Positions 16,254-24,420 of a stretch of 64,000 bases of DNA are shown piece by piece. How positions within the stretch are numbered: position 1 is the stretch's first letter; every line of letters begins with the position of its first letter. Position numbers and translations under genes: made by a program. Source of the DNA: Glycomyces sp. TRM65418 (GTDB lineage: Bacteria > Actinomycetota > Actinomycetes > Mycobacteriales > Micromonosporaceae); NCBI RefSeq assembly GCF_019710475.1, contig NZ_JAJFAX010000010.1:1-64000 (forward strand), written 5' to 3'. The notes under the pieces were generated by a model. It was not told the origin of the DNA. It ran no database searches and was given only the letters and a program-made list of their open reading frames with translations.

Positions 16254-17486
16254 TCAGTGTATGCCGAGCAATCCTCGGACGGTGTCGCGGGCAAGGGCCG
16301 GCGCCGAGGGGTCCTCGCCCCCGGCCGCGAGGGTCTCGGCGGCCCAGGCGTCGACCGCGGCGAGCGCCCCGGCGGTGTCCAGGTCGTCGGCCAGGCGCTC
16401 GCGCACGGCGGTGAGCATCGACCCGGCCGGGACGGCGAGCTCGCGCGAGACGGCCTCGCGCCAGCGCCCCAGGCGCAGCTCGGCCTCGGCCAGCGCGGCG
16501 GCGCTCCACTGGCGGTCGGCGCGGTAGTGGTGGGCCAGGAGGGCCAGGCGCACGGCGGCGGGGTCGACCCCTTCGGCGCGGAGCTTGGAGACGAAGACGA
16601 GGTTCCCGAGGGACTTGGACATCTTCTCGCCGTCGAGGCCGATCATGCCGGTGTGGACGTAGCTGCGCGCGAAGGGCCTGACGCCGGTGAGGGATTCGGC
16701 GTGGGCCGCGGACATCTCGTGGTGGGGGTAGATGAGGTCGTTGCCGCCGCCTTGGACGTCGACGGTCTCGCCGAGGAAGTCGAGGGCGATGCAGGTGCAC
16801 TCGATGTGCCAGCCGGGGCGGCCGCGGCCCACGGGCGAGTCCCAGGAGGGCTCGCCGTCGCGGGGGGCGTTCCACAGGATCGGGTCGAGCGGGTCGCGCT
16901 TGCCTTCGCGGTCGGGGTCGCCGCCGCGTTCGCGGGCGTAGCGGAGCATGGTCTCGCGGTCGTAATTCGACTCGGAGCCGAAGGCCGGGTGGGACTCGAC
17001 GGCGTAGTAGACGTCGCCGGACTCGTGCCGGTAGGCCGCGCCGCGCTCGAGGAGGCCCGCGACGGCCCGGCCCACGGCGGGGATGGACTCGACCGCGCCG
17101 ACGAAGTGGCGGGGCGGGAGCACCCCGAGGGCCTCCATGTCCTCGCGGTAGAGGGCGGTCTCGCGCAGGCCGAGGACCTGCCAGTCGGTGCCGTCGCGCT
17201 CGGCGCGCTCGAACAGGGGCTCGTCGACATCGGTGACGTTCTGCGCATAGTGGACGTCGAGGCCCTGGTCGAGCCAGTAGCGGTGCACGAGGTCGAAGGT
17301 GATCATCGTGGCGGCGTGACCGAGGTGGGTGGCGTCGTAAGGGGTGATGCCGCACACGTACATCGAGGCGCGCTCGGCGCCGGGCTTGACCGTCTCGCGC
17401 AGGCCCGCCGAGGCGGTGTCGTGCAGGCGCAGGGCCGGGCCGTGGCCGGGCAGGGCGGGTACGTGCGGTGCGGTCCAGGAATCCAT
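16254..17486 (-). CDS. mshC: Mycothiol biosynthesis cysteine ligase
   Basis: This 410-residue protein joins L-cysteine to glucosaminyl-inositol with ATP in mycothiol synthesis. It is a paralogue of cysteinyl-tRNA synthetase: the HIGH-like motif appears as THLGHAA, zinc ligands include Cys in [19 protein letters not shown] and the HHE segment of [13 protein letters not shown], and the KMSKS loop is [12 protein letters not shown]. It lacks the anticodon-binding tail and is shorter than CysS. The N-terminal block [14 protein letters not shown] is typical of MshC. It lies 41 bases downstream of uppP, a frequent actinobacterial pairing, and strongly marks the host as an actinomycete. Confidence 0.95.
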   Translation of the reverse strand: MDSWTAPHVPALPGHGPALRLHDTASAGLRETVKPGAERASMYVCGITPYDATHLGHAATMITFDLVHRYWLDQGLDVHYAQNVTDVDEPLFERAERDGTDWQVLGLRETALYREDMEALGVLPPRHFVGAVESIPAVGRAVAGLLERGAAYRHESGDVYYAVESHPAFGSESNYDRETMLRYARERGGDPDREGKRDPLDPILWNAPRDGEPSWDSPVGRGRPGWHIECTCIALDFLGETVDVQGGGNDLIYPHHEMSAAHAESLTGVRPFARSYVHTGMIGLDGEKMSKSLGNLVFVSKLRAEGVDPAAVRLALLAHHYRADRQWSAAALAEAELRLGRWREAVSRELAVPAGSMLTAVRERLADDLDTAGALAAVDAWAAETLAAGGEDPSAPALARDTVRGLLGIH

Positions 17487-17527
17487 GCCCGCGATCTTAT
17501 TGCGGACACCGGCCGACCGGCCAGCGC

Positions 17528-18358
17528 TCAGGCGCCTTCGGCGGAGCCGACCACCCCGGTGACGAGCAGCAGCAGGATGATCCCCCCGAACGCGAAGCGG
17601 TACCAGACGAACGGCATGAAGGTGTGGCTGGTGACGAACTTCATCAACCAGGCGACGGACGCGTAGGCGACCGCGGCCGAGACGACGATGCCGACGATGA
17701 GGGACCCCATCGGGACCGTGCCTCCGGCCAGCTCGTCGAGTTCGAGGAGCCCGGCGCCGGTGAGCGCGGGGATGCCGAGCAGGAACGAGAAGCGGGTGGC
17801 GCTCTCGCGGTCGAAGTCGCGCAGGAGCCCGGCGGTCATGGTCGCGCCCGAGCGGGAGACGCCCGGGAAGAGGGACAGGACCTGGACGGAGCCGACGAAG
17901 ATCGCGTCCTTCATGTTGGCGTGCTGCTCGGTGCGCTGCTGGGGGGCGACGCGCTCGGCGAACCACATGACGAAGGACCAGCCGATCGCGCCGACGGCGA
18001 CGACCCACAGGTTGAAGATGCGGTCGACGACGCCGGAGAGGACCAGGCCCGCGAGGACCACGGGGATCGTCCCGACGATGACGTACCAGCCGTAGCGGTA
18101 GTCGAGGCCGCGGCGGTCCTTGTGGAGCAGGCCGATGGAGAAGCCCTTGACGATCCGCCAGATGTCCTTGGTGAAGTACACGAGGATCGCGAGGATGGCG
18201 CCGCCCTGGATGACGGCGTTGAAGGCGATCACGGACCGGTCCGCGGGGTCGATGCCGAGCAGCTGGGCGAAGAGGACGAGGTGCCCGGTGGAGGAGATCG
18301 GGAGGAACTCGGTGAGGCCCTCCACGATCCCGAGTATCACGGCCTGCCAGATCTCCAT
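17528..18358 (-). CDS. uppP: Undecaprenyl-diphosphate phosphatase
   Basis: The 276-residue integral membrane enzyme dephosphorylates undecaprenyl pyrophosphate, recycling the lipid carrier for peptidoglycan synthesis and giving basal bacitracin tolerance. The active-site motifs are clear: [14 protein letters not shown] at residues 13-26 (Glu17) and [10 protein letters not shown] with the essential Arg. Seven to eight hydrophobic segments are visible. It heads the probable minus-strand run uppP-mshC-hypX-phhA. Confidence 0.95.
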   Translation of the reverse strand: MEIWQAVILGIVEGLTEFLPISSTGHLVLFAQLLGIDPADRSVIAFNAVIQGGAILAILVYFTKDIWRIVKGFSIGLLHKDRRGLDYRYGWYVIVGTIPVVLAGLVLSGVVDRIFNLWVVAVGAIGWSFVMWFAERVAPQQRTEQHANMKDAIFVGSVQVLSLFPGVSRSGATMTAGLLRDFDRESATRFSFLLGIPALTGAGLLELDELAGGTVPMGSLIVGIVVSAAVAYASVAWLMKFVTSHTFMPFVWYRFAFGGIILLLLVTGVVGSAEGA

Positions 18359-18567
18359 CGGTCTCCTCTTCCGGTGCGCGCCATGCGGCTCTCGCGGCCC
18401 GTCTCACGGGCCCCGCAAGAGTCTAGGCGGCCCCGCAAAGGGGCGTCCTCTGCCGATCGGCCGAAGTTGCGGAGCCCGCCTCCGCCGTTCGACCGACGAG
18501 GCGGCGAGCGGCGCCCGCGAGAACGGGCCTCGCTTTCCGCGGGCCGCTGCAGGTAACTTGTGTGCTC

Positions 18568-19542
18568 ATGGAACGCCGACCACTTGGACGCAGCGGCATC
18601 GAAGTCTCCTCTTTGGGCCTGGGGACGATGACGTGGACCACCGATGAGGCCGGCCTTGAGGACGCCGCCGCCCAGTTGCAGACGTTCGTGGAGGCGGGCG
18701 GCACGCTCGTGGACACCGCGGACGTGTTCGGACAGGGCATGGCCGAGGCGGCGATCGGCCAGCTCATCGGCAAGGTGGTGTCGCGCTCGGAGCTGCACAT
18801 CGCCACGAAGGCCGGCGTGCGCACGGACGGGGCGCCGCGCAAGCGCGACACCTCGCGGGGGTGGCTGATGCGCTCGCTCGAAGGGTCGCTGCGCCGGCTC
18901 GGCACCGACTACGTCGACCTGTGGATCCTGCACGTGTACGACCCGGACACGCCGCTGGAGGAGACCATGTCGGTGCTCGACGCGGCGGTGTCGAGCGGGA
19001 AGGTCCGCTACGTGGGGCTGTCCAATCACACCGGTTGGCAGACCGCGCGGGCGTTCGCGTGGCAGTCGGCGTGGCCCGGACGGGCCCCGATCGTCGCGAG
19101 CCAGGTCGAGTACTCGCTGCTGCAGCGGGGCGTCGAACGGGAGGTGCTCCCGGCGTGCCTGGCGATGGAGATGGGCGTGCTGGCGTGGTCGCCGCTGGGC
19201 CGGGGCGTGCTGACGGGGAAGTACCGGTTCGGGCGCCCGGCCGACTCGCGGGCCTCGTCGGCACAGTGGTCGCGGTTCGCCGGGGTGTACCTGGACGAGC
19301 GCTCCGCGGGGATCGTGGAGGCGTGCGCGACGGCCGCCGAGGGGCTCGGTGTGAGCCCGCTCGAAGTGGCGCTCGCGTGGGTGCGGGACCAGCCGGGCGT
19401 GGCCTCGGCGATCGTGGGGGCGCGCAACGCGACGCAGCTGCGGGCCTCGCTGGCGGCCGAGCAGCTGTTCCTGCCGCCGGAGATCCGCCTGGCCCTCGAC
19501 GACGTCTCGGCGCCGACGGTGGGCTACCCGGAGAGCTACTGA
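18568..19542 (+). CDS. Aldo/keto reductase
   Basis: The 324-residue protein is a TIM-barrel NADPH-dependent oxidoreductase. It shows RPLGRSGIEVSSLGLGTMTW at the N-terminus, the catalytic Asp and Tyr-type region DTADVFGQG (the usual Tyr of DTAxxYG is Phe here), KAGVRTDG with the catalytic Lys, and the C-terminal ALAWVRDQPGVASAIVGARNATQL cofactor-binding block. The Tyr-to-Phe change at the expected catalytic position is notable and could lower activity; neighbours in the barrel may compensate. GTG 18562 is an alternative start. It converges with the VOC gene. Confidence 0.88.
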   Translation: MERRPLGRSGIEVSSLGLGTMTWTTDEAGLEDAAAQLQTFVEAGGTLVDTADVFGQGMAEAAIGQLIGKVVSRSELHIATKAGVRTDGAPRKRDTSRGWLMRSLEGSLRRLGTDYVDLWILHVYDPDTPLEETMSVLDAAVSSGKVRYVGLSNHTGWQTARAFAWQSAWPGRAPIVASQVEYSLLQRGVEREVLPACLAMEMGVLAWSPLGRGVLTGKYRFGRPADSRASSAQWSRFAGVYLDERSAGIVEACATAAEGLGVSPLEVALAWVRDQPGVASAIVGARNATQLRASLAAEQLFLPPEIRLALDDVSAPTVGYPESY

Positions 19543-19684
19543 CACGCGGTCCGGCCGGTGGCGGACCGGGCTTCGCGCATGATGGGCGTCGGCCTCGAGA
19601 GCGCCGAGCAGACCGCGTCGCGGCTGCGGGCCGCCGGCGCGCCCGAGGGCTCGTGCCCGCAGGCGCACCGGCGGCGTGCCGTGC

Positions 19685-20179
19685 TCAGCCTTCGGACATG
19701 GAGGCGATCCACTCGTCGATGCGGCGCTGGGCCTCCTCGTGCGAGACGTCCTCGACGCGGGTCATGATCGACCAGCGCCGCCCGAACGGGTCGGCGATCG
19801 ACGCGTATCGGTCGCTGGTGAGGAACACCGAGGGCTCCTCGCGGACCGTGGCCCCGGCTTCGACGGCCTTCGCGAAGACCGCGTCGCAGTCCTCGACGTA
19901 GAGGGAGGTGGAGCCGGTGATCCGCTCGGCGTTCGGCGCCTCCAGGCCCCACTGCGGGTTCGCGTCGCCGAGCTGCAGGACCGAGTCGCCGATCTTCAGG
20001 TCGCAGTGCACGACCGAGCCGTCCGGCCCGTCGTTGCGCATGAGGACCTTCGCTCCGAAGACGTGCTCGTAGAACTCGATGGCCTTGGCGGCCTCGTTGA
20101 CGACGATGAACGGCACGATCGAGTGGTAGCCGTCCGGAATCGGGTCGACCTTGGCGTCTGTTCTGGGTTCAGTGCTCAT
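19685..20179 (-). CDS. VOC-superfamily (PhnB-like) protein
   Basis: The 164-residue protein has the paired beta-alpha-beta-beta-beta modules of the vicinal-oxygen-chelate fold. YHSIVPFIVVNEAAKAIEFY opens the first module, HCDLKIGDSVLQLGDA ends it, and SLYVEDCDAVFAKAVEAGA with YASIADPFGRRWSIMT forms the second. Such PhnB/YwnH-like proteins are commonly annotated as glyoxalase or antibiotic-binding relatives; the ligand is unknown. A C-terminal helix (DVSHEEAQRRIDEWIASM) is typical of this subgroup. It is divergent from the AraC regulator 73 bases away. Confidence 0.85.
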   Translation of the reverse strand: MSTEPRTDAKVDPIPDGYHSIVPFIVVNEAAKAIEFYEHVFGAKVLMRNDGPDGSVVHCDLKIGDSVLQLGDANPQWGLEAPNAERITGSTSLYVEDCDAVFAKAVEAGATVREEPSVFLTSDRYASIADPFGRRWSIMTRVEDVSHEEAQRRIDEWIASMSEG

Positions 20180-20239
20180 GGGACGAGTCTCGCCGCCGGG
20201 GCCGGCGCGCGCTTGTAAAAAAGCGACGTACCCCGGCTC

Positions 20240-20253
20240 TACTATCGGAGCCG
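20240..20253 (+). promoter_or_regulatory. -10 element giving a leaderless AraC mRNA
   Basis: TACTAT at 20240-20245 is placed seven bases before the GTG at 20253, so transcription would begin at or next to the start codon. No well-placed ribosome binding site exists (GGAG is only two bases from the GTG). This suggests leaderless translation, which is common in actinobacteria. Confidence 0.4.
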
Positions 20254-21089
20254 TGAACGGACCCACGGCGAGCGGCAAGGGCCTCCTGCGACCCCAGGAG
20301 GCGGCACGGCACATCGACCTGCGGCGCTACCCCGAGACGGGGGCGCTCGGGGCGTACGTGGAGCGGTACTGGTCGGTCCGGTGGGACCTGCCGGAGGGCG
20401 CCGCGTACGAGTCGGTGGTGATCCCCCACCCGTGCGTGAACCTCAGCTTCATGCCGGTGATCGGCGCGGAACTGCACGGCCCGGGGCTCGCGGTCTCGCG
20501 GCACCCGCTCACCGGCGAGGGCCGCGTGTTCGGCGTGAAGTTCCGGCCCGGCGGATTCACGGCGTTCAGCGGCGTCGAGGCGGCGGCCCTCGCGGACTGG
20601 TCCGCGAGCGCGTCCACGGTGTTCGGGGCCGAGGCCGACGAGCTCAACGCGATCGTCATGAGCGGTGCGGACGCGCAGGCCATCGCCGTGGTGTCGCGGT
20701 TCCTCGCCGCACGGGCGCCCGAACGGCCCGATCCGCGGTACGGGCGGCTGCTGGCGGTGGTGCGGGCGATGCTGGAGGACCGGTCGATCACGCGGGTCGA
20801 CCAGGTCGCGGCCCGGTTCGCCATGTCCGCCAAGACGTTGCAGCGCCTGTTCCAGGACTACGTGGGGCTCGGGCCGAAGACGCTCATCCGCCGGTACCGG
20901 ATCCACGACGCGGCCGACCGGCTCGCCGAGGACCCGCATGCGGACCTGGCCCGGCTCGCGGCCGAACTCGGCTGGTCGGACCAGGCCCACTTCACGCACG
21001 ACTTCAAGGACCTCATCGGCTCGCCCCCGGCCGAGTACGCGGCACAATGCGCCTCGGCCGGGAGGGAACTGGTCATGGCCCACCGGTGA
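20253..21089 (+). CDS. AraC-family regulator with N-terminal DUF6597-like domain
   Basis: The 278-residue protein has an N-terminal cupin-like sensor half (YPETGALGAYVERYWSVRWDLP, then VIPHPCVNLSFMP and GVKFRPGGFTAFSG), typical of the actinobacterial DUF6597 AraC group. The C-terminal pair of helix-turn-helices contains FAMSAKTLQRLFQDYVGLGPKTLIRRYRI and LAAELGWSDQAHFTHDFKDLIG. The GTG at 20253 is chosen from the upstream -10 and family start. It is divergent from the VOC gene, a recurring arrangement in which the regulator controls the VOC or related protein. Its 3' end overlaps the convergent ABC-F gene by 17 bases. Confidence 0.88.
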   Translation: MNGPTASGKGLLRPQEAARHIDLRRYPETGALGAYVERYWSVRWDLPEGAAYESVVIPHPCVNLSFMPVIGAELHGPGLAVSRHPLTGEGRVFGVKFRPGGFTAFSGVEAAALADWSASASTVFGAEADELNAIVMSGADAQAIAVVSRFLAARAPERPDPRYGRLLAVVRAMLEDRSITRVDQVAARFAMSAKTLQRLFQDYVGLGPKTLIRRYRIHDAADRLAEDPHADLARLAAELGWSDQAHFTHDFKDLIGSPPAEYAAQCASAGRELVMAHR

Positions 21090-22722
21090 CGGCGAGCCGC
21101 CGGTCGCCGGTGACCCTGCCCGCGTCCATCTCGAGGCGGCGGCCCTTGAAGGCGGCGCGGAGCCGTCGGTCGTGGCTGACCAGGACCACTGTGCCCGTAT
21201 AGGCGGCCAGGGCCTCCTGGAGCTGTTCGGCGAGCATCGGCGAGAGGTGGTTGGTCGGCTCGTCCAGCAGGAGCACGTCGACCGGTCGCGAGACGAGCCG
21301 GGCCAGTTCGAGCCGCCGGCGCTGGCCCCACGAGAGCGCGGACACGGGTGTGCCGAACTGGTCGTGGGCGAACAACCCCAGGCGGTCGAGCGCCTCGGCG
21401 TGCTCTTCGAGGGTGCCGACGCGGCCTTCGGCGAAGGCCCGCAGGACCGACTGCCGGTCCGATCCGGGAGCGGCGAGCTGACGCAGGTGGCCCACGGTCC
21501 CGGTGCGGTCGACCGTGCCCTCGTCGGGCGCGAGCTCACCGGCGAGGACCCGCATGAGCGTGGTCTTGCCCGCGCCGTTCGGGCCCGTGATGAGGACCCG
21601 TTCGCCGTGGGCGACGGTGAGTTCGCCGACCTCGAGCCGGTCCCCCACGCGGACGCCCTTGAGCGCCAATGCGGGCGCTTGGGCGTCCACGTCGGTGGTC
21701 AGGAAGCCCGGTTCGAAGCGCATCGGCTCCGGCGGCGGCGCGACCGGGTGGGCGCGCAGCCGCTCCAGCTGCTGCTTGGCGACCTTGATGCGGCTGGCGG
21801 CGCCATGGCTGCGGTCCCGTTGCCGGAAGGCCCCGGTGGACATGTTCGCCAGCGGGCTCTTGCGCGGGATGGCGGCCATGCGGCCCGCGTTGTGCTCGAC
21901 GAGGGCCTGCTGCCGGGCCACCTCGGCGGACCAGGTCTCGTAGGCCTCCTGCGCCTGTGCGCGTTCGACTCCCTTCGCGGTCAGGTAGCCGGCGTAGCCG
22001 TTGCCGTAGCGGCGGGCGGTCCGGTCGGCCAGTTCGAGCATGGTGGTGGTGACGGCCTCCAGGAAGGCCCGGTCGTGGGTCACGGCGACCACCGTGCCGG
22101 GCCAGTCGCGCAGCTGCGCTTCGAGCCAGGTCACGGCGCTGTCGTCGAGGTCGTTGGACGGTTCGTCGAGCAGGAGCAGGGCCGGTCGCGACGCGAGCGT
22201 CGCGGCGAGCATCAGCCTGGAGCGCTCGCCGCCCGAAAGCGTCCCCAGGGGACGCGAGCGGTCGAGGCCCGGCAGGCCGAGGGCCGCGAGCGCCCGGTCG
22301 ACCCGCAGGTCCGCCTCCCAGCCCTCGCGGGCTTCGAAGCGGGCGAGCAGGTCGGCGTAGGCCTCGGCGGCGGCCGCCTCGCCGTCGGCGAGCGCCTGTT
22401 CGGTCTCGCGCATCGCGGCCTCGATCTCGCGGATCTCTTTGAGCGCGAGGTCGATCGCGTCGGCGACGGTCCGGTCGGCCGGCAGTTCGAGCTGCTGCGG
22501 CAGGTAGCCGACGCCGCCGGGGAAGGCGACGGTGAGCTCGCCGTTGTCGGGGGTCTCGACGGCGGCGAGGAGCCTGAGCAGCGTGGATTTGCCGGAGCCG
22601 TTGTCGCCGATGACGCCGAGCCTCTCCCCCGGTTTGACGGTGAAGGAGACCCGGTCGAGGACGAGGTGGTCGGCGTAGCGCTTGGTGACGTCTACAAGGG
22701 ATAGTTGGGCATGGCGGAGCAC
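21073..22722 (-). CDS. ABC-F ATPase, antibiotic-resistance/ribosome-protection type
   Basis: The 549-residue protein has two nucleotide-binding domains and no membrane segments. Walker A motifs are GDNGSGKST and GPNGAGKTT, signatures are LSGGERSRL and LSWGQRRRL, and the Walker B motifs LLLLDEPSNDLD and LLLDEPTNHLS keep their glutamates. The inter-domain linker (LVEHNAGRMAAIPRKSPLAN to KVAKQQLERL) resembles the long linkers of macrolide/lincosamide-type resistance ABC-F proteins, which displace drugs from the ribosomal exit tunnel. GTG 22722 is preceded by GGAGG. A short leader peptide upstream supports drug-inducible control. The exact drug class cannot be assigned. Confidence 0.88.
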   Translation of the reverse strand: MLRHAQLSLVDVTKRYADHLVLDRVSFTVKPGERLGVIGDNGSGKSTLLRLLAAVETPDNGELTVAFPGGVGYLPQQLELPADRTVADAIDLALKEIREIEAAMRETEQALADGEAAAAEAYADLLARFEAREGWEADLRVDRALAALGLPGLDRSRPLGTLSGGERSRLMLAATLASRPALLLLDEPSNDLDDSAVTWLEAQLRDWPGTVVAVTHDRAFLEAVTTTMLELADRTARRYGNGYAGYLTAKGVERAQAQEAYETWSAEVARQQALVEHNAGRMAAIPRKSPLANMSTGAFRQRDRSHGAASRIKVAKQQLERLRAHPVAPPPEPMRFEPGFLTTDVDAQAPALALKGVRVGDRLEVGELTVAHGERVLITGPNGAGKTTLMRVLAGELAPDEGTVDRTGTVGHLRQLAAPGSDRQSVLRAFAEGRVGTLEEHAEALDRLGLFAHDQFGTPVSALSWGQRRRLELARLVSRPVDVLLLDEPTNHLSPMLAEQLQEALAAYTGTVVLVSHDRRLRAAFKGRRLEMDAGRVTGDRRLAVTGGP

Positions 22723-22856
22723 GGTGCCTCCAGAAAGCAGTCGTTCGCGAAGGAAGGGAAGGACGGCGCGCAGAAGGAGAGCTCGGGGCTTCATGGATCG
22801 ATGCGCGCCTGGGCGGTCGCCGCGGAGCCTTGCTCAACGCGGTGACCTGGCTGCTT

Positions 22857-22877
22857 CTAGAGGAAGAAAATCAACAT
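22857..22877 (-). CDS. Leader peptide MLIFFL upstream of the ABC-F gene
   Basis: The minus strand reads ATG TTG ATT TTC TTC CTC TAG, encoding only MLIFFL. Its ATG begins eight bases after a perfect TATAAT, so the mRNA is probably leaderless and this is the first thing translated. The stop lies 134 bases before the ABC-F GTG. Bases around the stop (AGAAGCAG) can pair with CTGCTTTCT just before the ABC-F ribosome binding site GGAGG. This fits ribosome-stalling attenuation: stalling on the leader would free the downstream start. The pairing is by eye only. Confidence 0.6.
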   Translation of the reverse strand: MLIFFL

Positions 22878-22885
22878 CGCGGTCG

Positions 22886-22915
22886 ATTATAGCGGCGTTC
22901 GCGCCGGGATGTCCA
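22886..22915 (-). promoter_or_regulatory. Strong sigma-A type promoter for leader/ABC-F
   Basis: On the minus strand, TGGACA (22915-22910) and a consensus TATAAT (22891-22886) are separated by 18 bases. The predicted start site coincides with or is within a base or two of the ATG of the leader peptide at 22877. It lies in the 100-base gap after the M20 peptidase stop. Confidence 0.75.
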
Positions 22916-22978
22916 GACCGGACGCGGCCCCTGGCGCGGTGAACGCCGTCACCACACCAGGGCCCGTGGGCGTGCTCG

Positions 22979-24301
22979 TCAGGAGCGGGAGACGAACCGG
23001 TCCATGGCGTCCACGCCGAACTGGAGGGCCGAGATCGGGACGCGCTCGTCGATGCCGTGGAACAGGGCGGTGAAGTCGAGGTCCGCAGGGAGCTTGAGCG
23101 GCGCGAAGCCGAAGCAGCGGATGCCGAGGGTCGCGAACGCCTTCGCGTCGGTGCCGCCCGAAAGCATGTACGGGACGGTGCGGGCACCGGGGTCGCTCAG
23201 GCGGATGGCCTCGGCCATGGCGTCGACCAGCGGCCCGTCGAAGGAGGTCTCGTAGCCGGGCTGGCGGATCTCGTACTCGAAGTCGATCCCCGCTCCGGCG
23301 AGTTCGCGCAGGACGGCCTCGAGCTCGTCGTTGCGGCCCGGCAGCGAGCGGCAGTCGAGGACGGCCTCGGCGGTGGAGGGGATGACGTTGGTCTTGTATC
23401 CGGCGTTGAGGCGGGTCGGGTTGGCGGTGTTGCGCAGCGTCGCGCCGACGAGGCGGGCGACGGGGCCCAGCTTGGCGACCGTCTCGTCCGGGTTGTCCGG
23501 GTCGAACTCGACGCCGGTGAGCTCGGAGACCGACTCCAGGAACTGCCGGACGGTGGGGGTCATCTCGACGGGGAACTCGTGCCGGCCGATGTCGGCCACC
23601 GCGCGGGCGAGGCGGGTGACGGCGTTGTCGTCGTGGAGCATCGAGCCGTGGCCGGGACGGCCGCTGGCGCGCAGGCGCAGCCAGTCGAGGCCCTTCTCGG
23701 CGGTCTGGACCACGTAGACGCGCAGGTCGTTCTCCAGGGTCATGGAGAAGCCGCCGACCTCGCCGACCGCTTCGGTGACGCCTTCGAAGACCTCGGGGTG
23801 CTGCTCGACCATGAAGCGGGCGCCGTAGTCGGACCCGGCCTCCTCGTCGGCGGTGAAGAGCAGGACCAGGTCGCGCGGCGGGATCCTGCCCTGCCGCCGC
23901 CAGTCGCGGACGAGCGCGAGGAGCATCGCGTCGAAGTCCTTCATGTCGACCGCGCCGCGGCCGAAGAGGTAGCCGTCCTTGATCTCGCCGCCGAAGGGGT
24001 GGACGGACCATTCGCTCGCCTCGGCGGGGACGACGTCGAGGTGGCCGTGGAGCAGGAGGGCCCCGCGGGCGGGGTCGGCGCCGGGGTAGCGGCAGGCGAC
24101 GGAGGCGCGGCCGGGCGCGGACTCGTAGATCTCGGGGGCCAGGCCGACCTCGGCGAGCTTCTCCGCGACGTACTCGGCGGCGGCGCGCTCCCCTTTTGCG
24201 GTCGCGTTGTCGCCGGTGTTCGTGGTGTCGATGCGGATGAGGTCGCGGGCGATCTCGACGACCTCGTCGTGCGGGCGGGGCTCTTTCGCGGTTTCAGCCA
24301 T
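22979..24301 (-). CDS. M20-family metallopeptidase
   Basis: The 440-residue enzyme is a di-zinc hydrolase of the M20/M25/M40 family (ArgE/DapE/CPG2 relatives). Metal and catalytic motifs appear in order: LLLHGHLDVVP near residue 88, GRGAVDMKDFDAM with the bridging Asp, LLFTADEEAGSDYGA with catalytic Glu-Glu, and a late C-terminal His motif. A dimerisation lid domain lies between. The substrate is probably a dipeptide or N-acylated amino acid. It is on the same strand as the ABC-F gene but that gene has its own promoter. Confidence 0.9.
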   Translation of the reverse strand: MAETAKEPRPHDEVVEIARDLIRIDTTNTGDNATAKGERAAAEYVAEKLAEVGLAPEIYESAPGRASVACRYPGADPARGALLLHGHLDVVPAEASEWSVHPFGGEIKDGYLFGRGAVDMKDFDAMLLALVRDWRRQGRIPPRDLVLLFTADEEAGSDYGARFMVEQHPEVFEGVTEAVGEVGGFSMTLENDLRVYVVQTAEKGLDWLRLRASGRPGHGSMLHDDNAVTRLARAVADIGRHEFPVEMTPTVRQFLESVSELTGVEFDPDNPDETVAKLGPVARLVGATLRNTANPTRLNAGYKTNVIPSTAEAVLDCRSLPGRNDELEAVLRELAGAGIDFEYEIRQPGYETSFDGPLVDAMAEAIRLSDPGARTVPYMLSGGTDAKAFATLGIRCFGFAPLKLPADLDFTALFHGIDERVPISALQFGVDAMDRFVSRS

Positions 24302-24389
24302 CTCTGAGTTCTATCAAGCCGACGGATCGGCACGCACGGCGCTGTGGCGGCTGTCGCAGTGTTCACTGCCGCCGGCCCGGAGGGCGGGA

Positions 24390-24409
24390 CCCGGTCGAGC
24401 ACGACCGGG
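24390..24409. terminator. Hairpin after the GH2/ABC importer operon
   Basis: Eight-base arms (CCCGGTCG and complement) with a 4-base loop lie just past the GH2 stop on the minus strand, before the M20 peptidase gene. Confidence 0.5.
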
Positions 24410-24420
24410 CCCCGTCCGCG

